From assembly GCF_018294505.1 (NCBI RefSeq), contig NC_057814.1:35066613-35130612 (forward strand): 64,000 bases of DNA, given 5' to 3'. Position numbers and translations under genes: made by a program. Numbering within the stretch: the stretch's first letter is position 1; every line of letters begins with the position of its first letter. The notes beneath the pieces were generated by a model that was given only the letters and a program-made list of their open reading frames with translations, was not told the origin of the DNA and did not search any database. The DNA comes from Triticum aestivum (Eukaryota; Streptophyta; Magnoliopsida; Poales; Poaceae). Below are positions 12,222-24,344 of this stretch, in pieces.

Positions 12222-15200
12222 AAGAGGTCTAGCAGACTTGGCTAAAAAAAGGTTCCTAGTTGAAGCATTGATTGAGGATAAACTCGATTTTATTACACTC
12301 CTTGAAACAGGTAGAGATAACTTCACCTTGCAGTTCCTCAGAACTTTGCCTGGTGGAATTGATTTTGACTGGCACTGTTTGCCTCCTAGAGGACGATCCG
12401 ATGGGATTCTTTTGGGGGTGAAGTGCAAAACACTAGAGGTGTTAAATGTAGTTAGAGAGGATTATGCAGTTATGTTTTGGGTAAGGTCAAAATTGGATGG
12501 ATTCCGATGGGCTCTAGTGGCAGTGTATGGTGCAGCCCAACCCGAATTTAAACCTGAGTTCTTGACTGATCTGGTTAGGATATGCGGGGACGAAAGGTTG
12601 CCGATGTTAGTGGGAGGGGATTTCAACATCATTAGGAGGAAAGAAGAAAAGAATAATAATCATTTTGATGGGCGGTGGTCCTTTATGTTCAATATGATCA
12701 TCTAGACTCTTAATCTCAGAGAGATGGATATAACGGGTAGACAGTTTACTCACGCTACCTAATCCAACACATGAGAAGTTGGAAAAAGTGCTTGCAAGTG
12801 TGGAATGGGAACAGAAATACCACTGGTATCGATGCACGCGATGCAGAGGGAAATCTTTGACCATACACCCTTGTTGGTGGACTCGGGCGAAGCAACACAT
12901 ATAGGAAATAAAAATATTTTCTCTTCCGAACTAAGTTGGTTCAAAAAACAAAATTTCTTAGAGATTGTCGCAAGACAATGGGCTAAGTCTGTTGCTGGTA
13001 GATCCAGCATTGAACTCTGGCAAAGCAAAATTAGACATGTGCGCCAATTTCTGAGGGGTTGGGCCAGAAATGAAAATATATAAACAAGAAAAAGAAAGGC
13101 TTATCCATTTGATTGATGCTCTGGACTTGAGAGCAGAAACAAACCAGCTGGATGAGATAGAGCAGGCCGCAAAATCCGAAGCCGAGCTGAAACTGTGCGC
13201 CCTTTTTAGAGAAGAAGAAATGGAGTGGGCCTTGCATGCTAAGTTTCTTTTAGTTTTCCAAGGGGATGATAACACTCAATTTTTTTATATGATTGCAAAT
13301 GGCAAACATAGAAAACAGAAAATCATACAGCTCGAGCAAGATGAAGGAATGGTGGTGGAACATGAGAATCTCAAGTTATATATTTCCAATTATTACAAGA
13401 AACTCTTTGGGCCTCCGGTAGACAATGCGGTGTCCCTGGATGAGCTTGTAGTTGGGGACATACTTCAGTTTCAGTCAGATGAAAATGAGATTTTGTCCGC
13501 ATCTCTTACTGAGAAAGAGGTTTTTGATGCGATTTCTCAGATGAAGCCGAATAAAGCACCGGGACCAGATGGGTTTCCGGCGGAATTCTATAAGAAATGT
13601 TGGCATATTGTGAAGGATGACCTTATGTCTATGTTTCATGATTTTTTTAATGGCCATATGCAACTTTTCCATCTCAAATTTGGTACGATAATGTTGTTGC
13701 CAAATAAAGAGGAAGCAATTCGAATAGAGCAATTCAGGCCAATATGTGTTTTGAATGTGAGTTTCAAAATATTCACGAAAGTAGCCACTAATAGAGTGAC
13801 ACGGATTGCCCATTCGGTGGTACAACCGAGTCAGACTGCTTTCATGGCTGGAAGACATATCCTACAAGGGATTGTTGTCTTACATGAAACTTACATGAAA
13901 TCCATTCGAATAAACTAGATGGGGTGATCTTCAAGGTGAATTTTGAGAAGACATATGATCAAGTCAAATGGCCATTCCTACAACAAGCCATGCACATGAA
14001 GGGTCTTGATGGGGCATGGAGGAATCAGGTGGATTCATTTGTCCAAAAAGGTAGTGTCAGGGTTAAGGTGAATGATGACATCGGTCATTATTTTCAGACG
14101 CATAAGGGCCTAAGACAAGGAGACCCGATGTCTCCTATCCTATTCAACATTGTGGCAGACATGTTGACCGTGCTTATAGGTCGGGCCAAGGAGATAGGCC
14201 AAGTAGGTGGCCTTGTCCCACATTTGGTGGATGGGGGCGTTTCTATCCTACAATATGCTGATGACACTATTATATTCATGGAGCATGACCTTGCAAAAGC
14301 GAGGAATATGAAACTAGTGTTGTGCCTCATTGAACAATTGTCAGGACTGAAGATTAACTTTCACAAGAGTGAATTGTTTTGCTTTGGTAGGGCCAAAGGA
14401 ACAAGACACTTATCGACAATTGTTCGGCTATGAACTGGGATCCCTACCGTTCATCTATCTCGGTATTCCAATCCATCATCGGAAATTAACTAATAAAGAA
14501 TGGAAATGTATCAAAGATTGATTTGAAAAAAAACTAGGCTGCTGGAAGGGTAAGCTTATGTCTTATGGAGGTCGGCTGGTGCTGATCAATTCAGTACTAA
14601 CTAGTATGCCAATGTTCCTTCTATATTTCTTTGAGGTACCTAAAGGGGAATGAAAGAGACTAGACTTCTATCATTCTCTTTTTTCTGGCAGACAGATGAG
14701 GTTAAGGCAAAATATCGCTTGGCAAGATGGGATATTATTTGTCGACCCAAAGACCAGGGGGGTCTTGGGATTGAGAACCTCGAGATTAAAAATAAATGCC
14801 TACTAAGAAAATGGCTTTATAGGTCATCCATGGAATTGGATGGCATGTGGGCACAAATTCTAAGGAACAAATACTTACACTCTAAAACTCTAGCTCAGGT
14901 TACCGTAAGACCTAATGATTCGCCATTTTGGAAGGGGCTCATGAGAACAAAAGAGACATTCTTTCATAGGGCCCAACGTAAGGAGGATTACGTGGTTAGG
15001 AGAGACGCCTCTAGCCCTCCGGTATCCATCTTTGTATAATATTGCACAACATAAGGAGGATTACGTGGCAACAGTATTATAGATGGTGCCTTTGAATATC
15101 CAGTTCAGGAGGTCTTTAGTAGGGGAACGATGGAACTCCTGGCTACACTTGGTGCAGAGGTTGATGGACGTTCAACTCTCAGACCAACCAGACTCCTTTC

Positions 15201-15655
15201 ACTGGAAGTTAACGGGCAATAGAGTATTTTGAGTTAAATCTATGTACTTGGATCTCATTAATTCTGGCCCAATCACAAGATCGAAACATAGTTGGAAAGT
15301 AAAGGTTCCCTTGCGAATCAAAATTTTCAGATGGTTTGTCCACAAGCGGGTGATCCTTACCAAAGATAATTTACTAAAGAGGCGATGGGTAGGTAGTGCA
15401 CGATGTTGTTTTTGTGATCAATACGAAACAATACAACACTTATTCATAGATTTCCCTCTCGTGAAGTTACTTTGGCGAACCATTCATATAGCCTTTAACA
15501 TTACTCCTCTAGCTAGCATAGATGCGTTGTTTGGGACGTGGCTAAATGGAGTGCAACCTGCTATTGCGTCAAGTGTTCGGATTGGAATATGCGCACTACT
15601 TTGGGCTATAGGGAACTTCAGGAGCGCTACGATTTTTAACAAAAAAATATTTTAA
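12199..15655 (+). pseudogene. LINE ORF2: endonuclease / reverse transcriptase / zf-RVT, with several stops
   Basis: ORF2 overlaps the end of ORF1 by 23 bases, as usual for plant L1 elements. The APE-type endonuclease starts at MKGLFWNRRGL, with the catalytic Glu in LLET and the GGDFNIIR motif. A TAG at 12703 breaks it. RT has KPNKAPGPDGFPAEF (13549), LRQGDPMSPILFN (14109) and an intact YADD box (14254-14265). The first catalytic Asp position reads FKVNFEKTYDQV, Asp to Asn (about 13930). Further stops or shifts occur near 12750, 13917, 14431, 14518 and 15039. The C-terminal zinc finger of the zf-RVT family is visible at CCFCDQYETIQHLF (about 15400-15445). It is inactive. Confidence 0.87.
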
Positions 15656-16003
15656 ACTTCTTGCAGGTTATTTTTAGAGCTACGGCATGGATCCGTACGT
15701 GGTTGTTACTCACTCCTATGGACTCCAGGGAGCATTTGGTTACTGGGTGCAGCCGATGGGAGATGGTAGCACGGGCAATTTTCAACCGGTTTGGATGGCG
15801 GTCGGATAGATGTTTAGTCACTATGTCCTACTGTCCAGCCGGTTGTGACTATGATTTTCTTTGTTAGCTTTTATTTATCTTTGCTCCCTTTGCGAGCTGT
15901 ATTCCGATACTAGACCTTGTTATTTGCTGCACCTGCTTTAATAATATGGCCACATGCATCTTTCAGATACAGAGGCCGAGGGAAATCCTTCTTTTCAAAA
16001 AAA
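15656..16003 (+). other. LINE 3' UTR and A tail
   Basis: About 350 bp without coding content, ending in GGAAATCC then CTTTTCAAAAAAA, a terminus I recognise from Triticeae LINEs. The A run is only seven bases, so the tail has shortened. Confidence 0.75.
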
Positions 16004-16004
16004 G

Positions 16005-16185
16005 TCTACTTGCCTCCCTCATGAATCATGATGCTTGTCTCTTGCACCCTTCTGAGCACCGTCTCTGGACGAATCGTCAAGGAAGAAGCTCTTTGGTGCC
16101 TCGCGTGGCGAAACATTTCAGTAATCATATGTAGGGGAGTAAGCTTCCTTTAAAAGAAACTTATTGCGCCTCTTGGTCTTCTCAT
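16005..16185 (+). repeat. Partial third copy of the duplicated block
   Basis: From TGCCTCCCTCATGAATCATG to CTCTTGG this matches 18360-18570 and 58503-58720. It lacks about 40 bp (the stretch around ATGGAATGAACC) present in both other copies. It abuts the LINE A tail, so the rest of this copy should lie left of the LINE, outside the window. Confidence 0.8.
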
Positions 16186-16250
16186 GCCTGGGGCGGCGAC
16201 CTATGGATGGCAAGACGGAGACTGTTGCCATGAGTAATAATACATTTTTG

Positions 16251-17467
16251 GGCAGTGATCTGCGCCGGCGCACCGGCCCAACGGTTGGGCCGGTCGAGCC
16301 CCAACCGTCAGATCTGGTGTCCTCGCCGTCAGATCCCTTCGTCCCCTACCTTCTTCTTCAACCTCCCGCACGGGAAAAGGGACAGGCCCGCCTCGTGCAC
16401 GTCGACGCCCCAGCACGCGCCGACCGGCTCGCCTCGCCTCCTCACCGTCGGCCGCCCTCGCCGTCGGTCGCCTGCGGTCGCCGCCCTCGCTGCTGGTCGC
16501 CGCCCTCACCGATGTCGCCTTCGTGTGTTTCCTAACCTCCGTGGATGCAGCAGCGTGCGGCCATGTTGCAGCCCTTGTAGCTCCGGTGCCACCGCTCGCA
16601 ATTCCAGTGCACGACGGCTGCGCTCCGGTGGCGATGGTTCGCCGGACACAGCACCCCGACGGTTGCAACTTCTCTAATTCTGCAGAGTCTGGTTGTAGCT
16701 TTCTCTCTCAAAGGTTGAAGCTTTTTCCTCTACGGTAGAAGCTTTTCACTAAATGACTGAAACTTTTTTCTTTTTGAGCAGCGTCTTGGTGAAAGCTTTT
16801 CTCTATCGTTCGGTTGAAACTTTTTTCATCAAAGGTTGTAGCATTTTATATAGACGGTTGTAACTTTCCTCGATAGCACTGAACACTTACAGCTTTCTGT
16901 ATATACGGTTGAAGCATTTTTAATCTTGGGTTGAAGCTTTCCTGTCAATGGTTGCAGCACTCGCCAGCCTCCCCAGCTATTGCGCATCTCTGATTGAAGC
17001 AAAAAATACCATCGGTTCTAGCAAAAAATCTCTATGGTAGTAGCAAAACCAAAACACAGTTGTAGCAAAAAATGGTCATCCGTCGTCTCGCCGTGACGTC
17101 GAGGTTCTAGCAAATTTGCGCCGCGGGGTGCAGTCCTGCCATGGCTGGTTGCAGCTCCGGCGTGGCCGGGTCCGGCGAGGTAGGGAGAGCTCTGATGCAC
17201 GCGGATCCGCGCGGATCTGGTCGAGGGCGGCCAGATCTGCTGAACGGCGGCGCGCCTGGGAGGCCTGCGGCGCGGGGCGATGCGTTGACCATGGCAGCGG
17301 GGAGAGAGAAAGAGAGAGATGCGCGAGAGGAAGAAGAGAAAAGGGAGGAGGACTAGTCGTCTCGGGTCCATCGCGTCATGTGGTTGCTCGTGAGTGGGTC
17401 GCATCGCGCGCGCATGGACTGGACCGGCCGAAGCTTCGGCCGGTGCCCCGGCCCCAAACGTTTCCCT
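16251..17467 (+). mobile_element. Non-autonomous Mutator-like element (MULE), 1.2 kb
   Basis: Inverted ends share the core CACCGGCC...GGCCGGTC (left 16277-16304; right 17417-17445). The flanks form a 9-bp target duplication with one mismatch, acatttttg (16242-16250) and acatttttt (17468-17476), the length typical of Mutator. The inside is GC-rich with a run of degenerate units containing TTGAAGCTTTT or GTTGTAGC (16690-17110). Several overlapping frames exist on both strands, but none shows a transposase or other recognisable domain. The strand is arbitrary. Confidence 0.7.
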
Positions 17468-18591
17468 ACATTTTTTAAGTATATAGTGGTACGTACTGGA
17501 CGTCCGTTGGTGAGACGAGCCTGGAGTAGTCGAGTGTATCTTCGAAATGGCAAAGCAGGACCAAAAAATCGAGGTATCAGACCACTGATTTTTTGCTTCT
17601 TCTACTGCAAAAATCGACAATTTCTTTCGGTGAAACGGTGCCTATTTTATTTGACAGTGTAAGTAGACTGACCAGTGAGCTAAGGATGCGACGAAATCAA
17701 ATCAAATCAACTGAAAACCACATGGATCAATCATTGGAAGAACACACCATGAGAGGAGGCCTAGTACTGCTCCCTAGTCTTTTACGAGTGAGCATGATGG
17801 GCTGTTAGATGCTGCTTAATGCAGATTAGATGCCCGATCCCCGACGGCAACCGGCGATGGCCGCCCACATGATTAAGCCTCTGACCCCCTCGGGGGAGAT
17901 TACGCTGCAAAGCCTTTTCCTTTCGATTGTGCGTGTGGCTTTGCCATGCACGAGTTAGGCAGTTAGCGCGCGCATGAAGATGCCTCGTAGGCCACCCATG
18001 CATATGCATGATGCCAAAACTTTGTCACCAGCGGATTAAACTGAACTTATGAGCCGTTTGTTTCTTCTGATTCTTGTTGTATGTTGCCATGTAGTTTGGT
18101 TAGCCAATGTACCACCACATGATTCAAGCCTTTTCATTTTGACTAAGAATATGTAGGAACCAACGCAAACTGGCAAGTAGTAGGACGAGAAAATAAGTAA
18201 TAGCTTGTAGTACTATGCTGTGGATACAAATCATCACATGGAATTGAATAATATTTGAGAGGCCGGCATGCTCTTTAGAAGTTTAGGAAAGTTCAATAGT
18301 GCTATGTTTAAAGTACAGATCTAGTCATTTTGATTGAAAATCATACCAAAGGTCTTCTTGCCTCCCTCATGAATCATGATGCTCGTCTCTTGCCACATAT
18401 GGAATGAACCAAATGTGGGGTCTCTCGTCATCCTAGCACCCTTCTGAGCACCATCTCTGGAAGAATCGTCAAGGAAGAAGCTCTTTGGTGCCTCGTGCGG
18501 CGAAACATTTGAGTAATCATATGCAGGGGAGTAAGCTTCCTTTAAAAGAAACTTATTGTGCCTCTTGGCCTTTGTACAATTAAAATCTCTT

Positions 18592-18734
18592 TGTTGAGTA
18601 TCGTGATTGTTTAGGGAACATAGGGTAGATTAGGATTTGTTCTAGATTATGATCATGTACTCGTATATATACGCCCACGAGGCTCAAGCAATAAACATCA
18701 ATCCTTCTATATTCCTCGTACACTCTCAACTACA
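18592..18734 (+). mobile_element. Short LTR-like insertion present only in block copy 1
   Basis: This 143-bp segment is absent at the matching point of copy 2 (about 58736). It starts TGTTGAG and ends CTCAACTACA, contains a TATA-like TATATATA (about 18663-18670) and an AATAAA signal near 18690. That is the layout of a small solo LTR (TRIM/SMART-like or small Copia). No clear 5-bp target duplication is seen, so the class is uncertain. Confidence 0.45.
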
Positions 18735-18975
18735 GGAGTCTATATATAAGGCACCTGAAAAAAAAGTATTGCATCAGTCACTTTCATTCTGAATTGCTAG
18801 ATCTTCATCAAATGGCCGAAAACAGATCGCACATTGTTCATTTTCAACCTTCCTATTTCTTCTTCATGCACGCCCTAGCCTACATGCCTGTCATTGCCCC
18901 CCGCGGCCAGTGGGCGCGCACTTCCCTCAACATCCCCACTGTCGTTCTGCCGACTGCCACTGCCCACCTCTCTAA

Positions 18976-18997
18976 CCCCCCCCCCCCCCCCCCCCCC
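18976..18997. repeat. Poly-C tract (22 bases) in block copy 1
   Basis: A run of 22 C, matched by a 22-base C run at 58902-58923 in the other copy. It predates the duplication. Confidence 0.9.
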
Positions 18998-21717
18998 ACT
19001 CCACAACCCCACCCCCGGTACCCCGCATTGTGAAGTTTCGTACTCGCTCCCGCCAGCTATTGCTTGCTACTACTAGTGCATGGCTAGGACCCACCATGGC
19101 CAGCGCTCCTCATGCTGTACACCCCTTTGGCCGCGCACAAAGTGAAAATGACTGAATCCTGACAGATAAATCAGGAGCCTAACATTTAGTAAATGTGCTT
19201 AATTGACTTAGTCAGGTTTTATTAGCCCCCATCATATTATGGGTCAAATTTGACCAAAATTTGACTAGCAAAATGTTAATGCATGTCATTAAAATTTATG
19301 TTGTCGTATTCGTATTTGAATGCAGTTTCCATTGCCATTATTTCTTGCTACGTAGAACTTATATGTTAGTAGTTAAAGTTATGGTCAAAATATGAACAAA
19401 GATACGAGGAGACCTAGTAAATCGAGACAGAGGTAGTAAAAAGGTAATGCTTTTGTCATGTCCTAAAAGAAAAGAAGCTACAGATCATGTTAGCTCAAGC
19501 TACTGAAATGGAGTGCCGACGGCTTAGGAGGTTTCCTGCAAAAAAGAAAAAAGACGGCTTAGGAGGTGAATTAATTGCTGTGTTCACCACATTCCAGTGA
19601 GCTAATTGACTCTGAATCAGAGAAGAAAAAGCTAACACCGGAAAGTGCGAATGGAGTATGTTGCATGATATGGTACGAAGTGGAGTTGGTTCTTTCGCTC
19701 TTCCAAGTTAATACGACGTAAATTAAAAGCAAATCCCCAGGCTTTGGAGCAGCCACGCATGCATGGCTCCATCTCCGTCTCAATCTCCATCTCCATCTCA
19801 TGCATGCAAGGTTAATTAATTAAAAACGAAGCAACACAAGGCACAAACAGACCACACCACACCACACTATATATTATTATCCATAGGATAGGAGGCCGGC
19901 CAGCTAGCGTTTGCTCGTGCAGAGTCCAAATCAGCCCTCCGCACCTCCCCACTACACTCCCGATCAATACATGGACTACACACAAGGACAACAAAAAGGA
20001 AAGAATAAACATGGCAACACGCACACAGACGACATTCATCTCCCAAAAGGAAGCTGCTTTTCTTGTTTTCTTACAACAGGACCAGCAACAGCTAGCAGCA
20101 TAAAGGAGGAAGGAATTTAGGGACGGCGACAGTGCTTGACAAACGTTCCTCCGTCGCCGTCGGTGGTCGCCGCTGGCTCGCCGACGGCAGTGCCAACCTG
20201 ACCGAGCTTGTAGTGTACGCGTTGCTAGCTACCAGGGCACACAGATATCGGATAGATGGCGATCGAGGTGCGTATCCATCCGCGGCCCACATTCCAAACT
20301 CCACCAGGAAATACTCTGGAAAAGAAGGACATGCAATTGACCCGGCCAGCCAGCATGGACGCCACACGTATACCTCTGCAACATGTGCACCACAAGTTTT
20401 GTGTCGCTTGCGTTTTTCTCGCTAGCTACTGCCACTACCTGACGGCCGGTGAACTGCTAGGCTGGTTGCCAACTTGCCAATGTACGTGGAGTGACGGAGT
20501 TCGCGTCCGGCCGGCCGTGCCGCCGTCGGAAAGTTAGCCCACTCACCCACTCTCTCGCACTGGCCAACAACAAAACCACCGTTGATCCGGTCGCGTGCGT
20601 TCTGCATGGCCCCAATCCGCACACGCGCTGACACCACGCATGCACGTATGTTCCACGCGTATCTATTTTAATTTTGATTTCCCGCCAATTAGTACACTAA
20701 ATGCATGAGTACGTACGTACCCACTACCTGGGTGATCTTGTCGTTGCTACGTCCATCAATCGATCAGTTACCACTCCCATGATAACATGAGACTTAAGTA
20801 CATGCATTAACGAGATAATTATAGTTAACAATTTAACATGCACCGCCATTACAGTGCGAGGTCGATCGCGGGTTATAATTACTCTCTGGAAGAAGTGTGC
20901 ACAGCCTCCACTAATCAAAGCGAGGGATCATCATTCATACCTGACAATTCAGTTTTAACGGTGCCCGCACTAGCAAGCCCAGTGAGCGAGCGAGGATTTA
21001 CAGGAAGCTAGTAGTACTCCGTAGCTTGTAGTCTTGTAGATAGCCGTACTGCAGTGAGTGTTACAGGCATGAAACCGCAGAAACAACAACAAGAAATTAA
21101 AGTTGTTTGTGGTTGCTGCTGGCGTCTAGAAGGATGAAGTACGCGTGTGCAAATGGACACTCGGCCACGTACGCACTCCGGCCACGGCGACGGCGACAGG
21201 GACGGCGACGGAGGATGCAAAGCCAAAAAAGGATGCACTCCGGCGGTCCGTGGGCAGGGTCGTGTACGTTCTGTCAAGCACACCCGGCGATAAAGCGCAC
21301 GTTTGGTCGCTAGCAGCGTCGCTGGCGCTGCAGTAGCCAGTGCCCGTCGAATCTGCGGCAGGACCCAGCTAGCTACATGCATACCTGGTCTACCTCGATC
21401 CCTCTCTCTATATGTACCGACCGACCGGCCGGGTCGAGCCCCTGTGGATAGAGGATGTGTTGCGTCTGGGTTACAGCAGCCAGCTAGGTGGGCATAGGAT
21501 GCATATATGCATATGGTACGTCCGGCCAACAGCGTAGGCGCGTGCTGCTGGCCTTCTACCGTCGGTAAACCGGCCTGAAATTCTTCTTCTAGCTCGCTGG
21601 ACCGATCTCTGTCACCAACCGGGATGACGCCCCTGAAGTTTCCCGCACGAGTTAATTAAACCTGCACTGCACCTACAGTTAGATCGATCATCAGAAGGAC
21701 ATTGCTGTTGCAAAGTG

Positions 21718-21999
21718 TTCTTCTACAGTGTCTAGTACAACGACATCATGCTCGCTCTTAATTGCACCAACCGGATATATGAATATGCGGCCGGCCGTAT
21801 CAGAAGTTAAGAATAACATGTGTAGGTGCCTTGTTTTTTAGACAAATATTGCTGGAGAAGAGGATCAATAGAGGCTTCCTCGGGAATTCTGACAGACATG
21901 TGAAGCGTAGGTGCCTTGTGTATATACAGTATGTTCCCGTACGTGCCACAAACGAGGGGGGCAAGTAAACAGTACAAAATCGATCCTCCGTTGTTGTTA
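21718..21999. other. Short unannotated gap
   Basis: About 280 bp after the last base that can be compared between block copies. No coding frame, inverted repeat or known family end was seen. Confidence 0.5.
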
Positions 22000-22970
22000 C
22001 TAGCAAACATGCCCGTACGTTGCAACGGAAGAAAAAAAAATCAAACCTCTAGTACAACAAGCATGGCTCAAGACTTCCACTAACCCATGCATCCTCCTCC
22101 TGCTAGCACCAACACCGGCATGGGTGCACGCAATCTCAACAAAAACGCAGAGACCAATTTCAGGATCTCCATTTCTAAATTATTTTACCTTATTATCAGT
22201 TCCAGTCGATGTCATCGTTTCCACAACTATGGTTTAACCGTGAACTGCTTCATTTGGTTAATTGCCACAAAAGAAAGAGATGTGCCTCTATTTTCATTTT
22301 CCAGAATAACTTGGCCTATATTTAAGCACATCTCCTTTGGGCATGGCTTAATGCATAAATCTTCTGATGGTGCTACTTAAGAATTACATATTATACAAAA
22401 AAAATTATACAAGAAAAAATGGAAATAGATGCAAAAGGTACAAAATAAAGCATGTATGATACATTCTGCTATGTAGCGGTCCTTCAAGTGAAATGGATAG
22501 TACAAACTTGCGCATCCATCGAGGAGTTCACACCACAAAATGTAGACAATCCATGCTAATTCGTCAAACCTTTGGTTTTACTTTTCTTTCTTTTGTGGGC
22601 TTGCTTTTACTTTTGATAGTGTGTTGCCTGTCATTCATAAGTAATCCATCATGTTAGTCCTTAACCGGCAGCTGCCAAGGGGCCATCGGGAGCTAATAGG
22701 ATGTATAAATACTGCCAAGTCATATGTTCGTCCAGGTTGACCTGACATCCAATATTCAGTCATATCTGCACTTCATACTTGAATGGTTCAGCCCTTTGTT
22801 TGCGGCTTCTGAAGTTTCAGTCTTATCATGCTTATGGCAAAGCTTCTGTAACTCGTATTTCGCTGTTTCAAGCTTCCAGTCATAAGAAGTTTCATGCTCT
22901 TTTCTCTAAACGAAATGTTATTTCACCTACTGTTGCTGGAGTGACCTGGCTTCAAGGATTCAGAGAGTGA
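22000..22970 (-). mobile_element. Probable Helitron, minus strand, only the 3' end supported
   Basis: Read on the minus strand, the end at 22000 is CCGTTGCAACGTACGGGC, then ATGTTTG and CTAG, followed by T. A short GC hairpin a few bases before CTAG with T as the flanking base is the Helitron 3' signature. The hairpin stem is CCGT/ACGG around GCAAC. The 5' TC end is not convincingly found, so the right border given (before the Stowaway half at 22980) is a guess. A small frame at 22779-22970 has no recognisable domain. Confidence 0.4.
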
Positions 22971-22979
22971 TAGGAGTTA

Positions 22980-23020
22980 CTCCCTCCGTCCCCTAATATA
23001 AGAACGTTTCTGACACTAGT
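22980..23020. mobile_element. Left half of a Stowaway MITE
   Basis: CTCCCTCCGTCCC and TAATATAAGAACGTTT followed by CTGACACTAGT is the left arm of a common Triticeae Stowaway element, preceded by its TA target. The right arm is missing because a CACTA element starts at 23021. It should have reappeared after that element, but the CACTA right end is deleted. Confidence 0.7.
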
Positions 23021-23065
23021 CACTAGTAGAAAACAGGGCTTTCGTTCGGGCATGGCAAGCCCATT

Positions 23066-23320
23066 AGTCCCGGTTCAGTCACGAACCGGGACCCATGGGG
23101 GCATTCGTCCCGGTTCGTGAGCCCGGGGAGGGGGGGGGGGGGGGGGCGGCCGGGGCCTCGTGGGCATTGGTCCCGGTTCGTATGGAACCATTTGTCCCGG
23201 TTCGAGGCACGAACCGGGACTACTGGGCCTCGCTCCTGGCCCACAACCATTGGTCCCGGTTTGTGGCATGAACCGGGACAGAAGGCCCGGATTTAGTACC
23301 GGTTCTAGCCACGAATCGGG
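23066..23320. repeat. CACTA left subterminal repeats
   Basis: At least four units with GTCCCGGTT facing AACCGGGAC (for example 23068-23092, 23170-23220, 23253-23280). In En/Spm such subterminal motifs bind the TNPA product. The units here are inverted pairs capable of short hairpins. Confidence 0.8.
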
Positions 23321-23332
23321 CCAAATGAGCTG

Positions 23333-23343
23333 CCTATATATAC
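23333..23343 (+). promoter_or_regulatory. TATA box after the left subterminal array
   Basis: CCTATATATACC lies just downstream of the array and upstream of the TNP2-type gene. The position fits the element promoter. Confidence 0.5.
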
Positions 23344-24344
23344 CCCATCGCCGCAGCAGAGCACTCCACAGTGCTCTATTTTTTCTGGCCGTCGAGGGGA
23401 GGGCATTTGGGTGCTCTAGCTCACCTCCTATGCACATGAGGTGTTCGATGAAATGTCTGAGCCACACTAGTTAATCTTTCTCCTCTCGAAACACGACCTC
23501 CGAGCTTCATTTTCCCCGAGATTTGTCTAGGTTTAGCGGTCCGTCATGTCCCGTCCCCGTCTTCACCGCCGTCGATCGCCCGCGCCGATCTCGTCACCAG
23601 CACCACCGTGGTGAGCCTCTTGTTCTTATCTTCTTTCTGAAAGAAAAAAAAAATCCTTACTTCAGATAGATACTTGTCTAATTTTGTTACTTTTATTATT
23701 CCTTCTTATTATATAGTGCGATGGTTTTGGTATCCGCCCCCGTCGGCCCTCGTCCTGTCTATGATTCGGATGTGGTATATATTATTTTTATAACTATTGG
23801 TTCATTTATTGTTTATGAAAATTATGCCGACCAACGTGACATAGATTCTATTTATCTAGGAGGTATGTGAACCGAAAATTTCAACCGACCCTATTGTCGA
23901 GAGGTTAAATTTAGTTGAAGAAGAAAACAATTTCTTGAAGGGAAAAATAAAAAAATTGAGGAGGAGAAGATGATATTGGAGTTGCATGTTGCGGATGTCG
24001 TCGATGATCACAAGATCAAGATGGATGCAATGCGCTTGAAGATTAGAAAGATTAGAAAATATGTCATTCATACCGAGGTTTGGTATCATTATGTCGTTGG
24101 ATCATTTGTTACCTTGATTGCGATTATGATCGCGTTTGTTTTCGCATTGAAATGTTTTACATAGTTTCAATGTATGGTTGAATTAATTAGATGCTCTGGA
24201 GAGCTATATGTTGTTAGATGAGAACTATGTATGTACTTTGGTTTTAATGTGATGATGAACTTCTATTAATTTGGTCACTTAATTATCTATTCATGATGTT
24301 CTGTAATGGTTTTTGACACACTTAATTATATATATTGCACGAAG

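Larger units (their letters stand above)
9778..16003 (+). mobile_element. L1-like LINE retrotransposon, interrupted and degenerate
   Basis: A non-LTR element with an ORF1 carrying zinc knuckles, an ORF2 with APE endonuclease, reverse transcriptase and zf-RVT, and a 3' end terminating in an A run (about 15997-16003). Its 5' end is not in view because the Copia element at 5270-9777 interrupts it. Immediately after the A run comes sequence of the locally duplicated block, so this was the LINE target. Confidence 0.92.
17477..21717 (+). repeat. Duplicated block, copy 1 (empty-site copy)
   Basis: A 4.2-kb stretch colinear with 57551-64000. Matching landmarks include GGACGTCCGTTGG (17499/57570), the CTGCTTAATGCAGATTAGATG stretch (17810/57908), TGCCTCCCTCATGAATCATG (18360/58503), a 22-base C run (18976/58902), CACACAAGGACAACAAAAAG (19979/59653) and CAGCGTCGCTGGCGCTGCAG (21313/63605). 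Indels distinguish the copies. I find no frame conserved in both, so it looks non-coding or a dead transposon or gene flank. No gene is called in it. Confidence 0.85.

Noticed and set aside
16201..16738. Overlapping frames in GC-rich DNA
   Set aside because: They lie in the MULE, occur on both strands and show no domain.
20092..20367. 91-residue minus-strand frame in block copy 1
   Set aside because: Frameshifted in copy 2 (59899-60117); no domain.
21008..21529. 173-residue minus-strand frame in block copy 1
   Set aside because: The corresponding part of copy 2 (63397-63672) has a different frame and length, so there is no coding conservation.
22779..22970. 63-residue frame as a small gene
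   Set aside because: No domain and no clear promoter or splice context; may be a captured exon in the possible Helitron, but unsupported.
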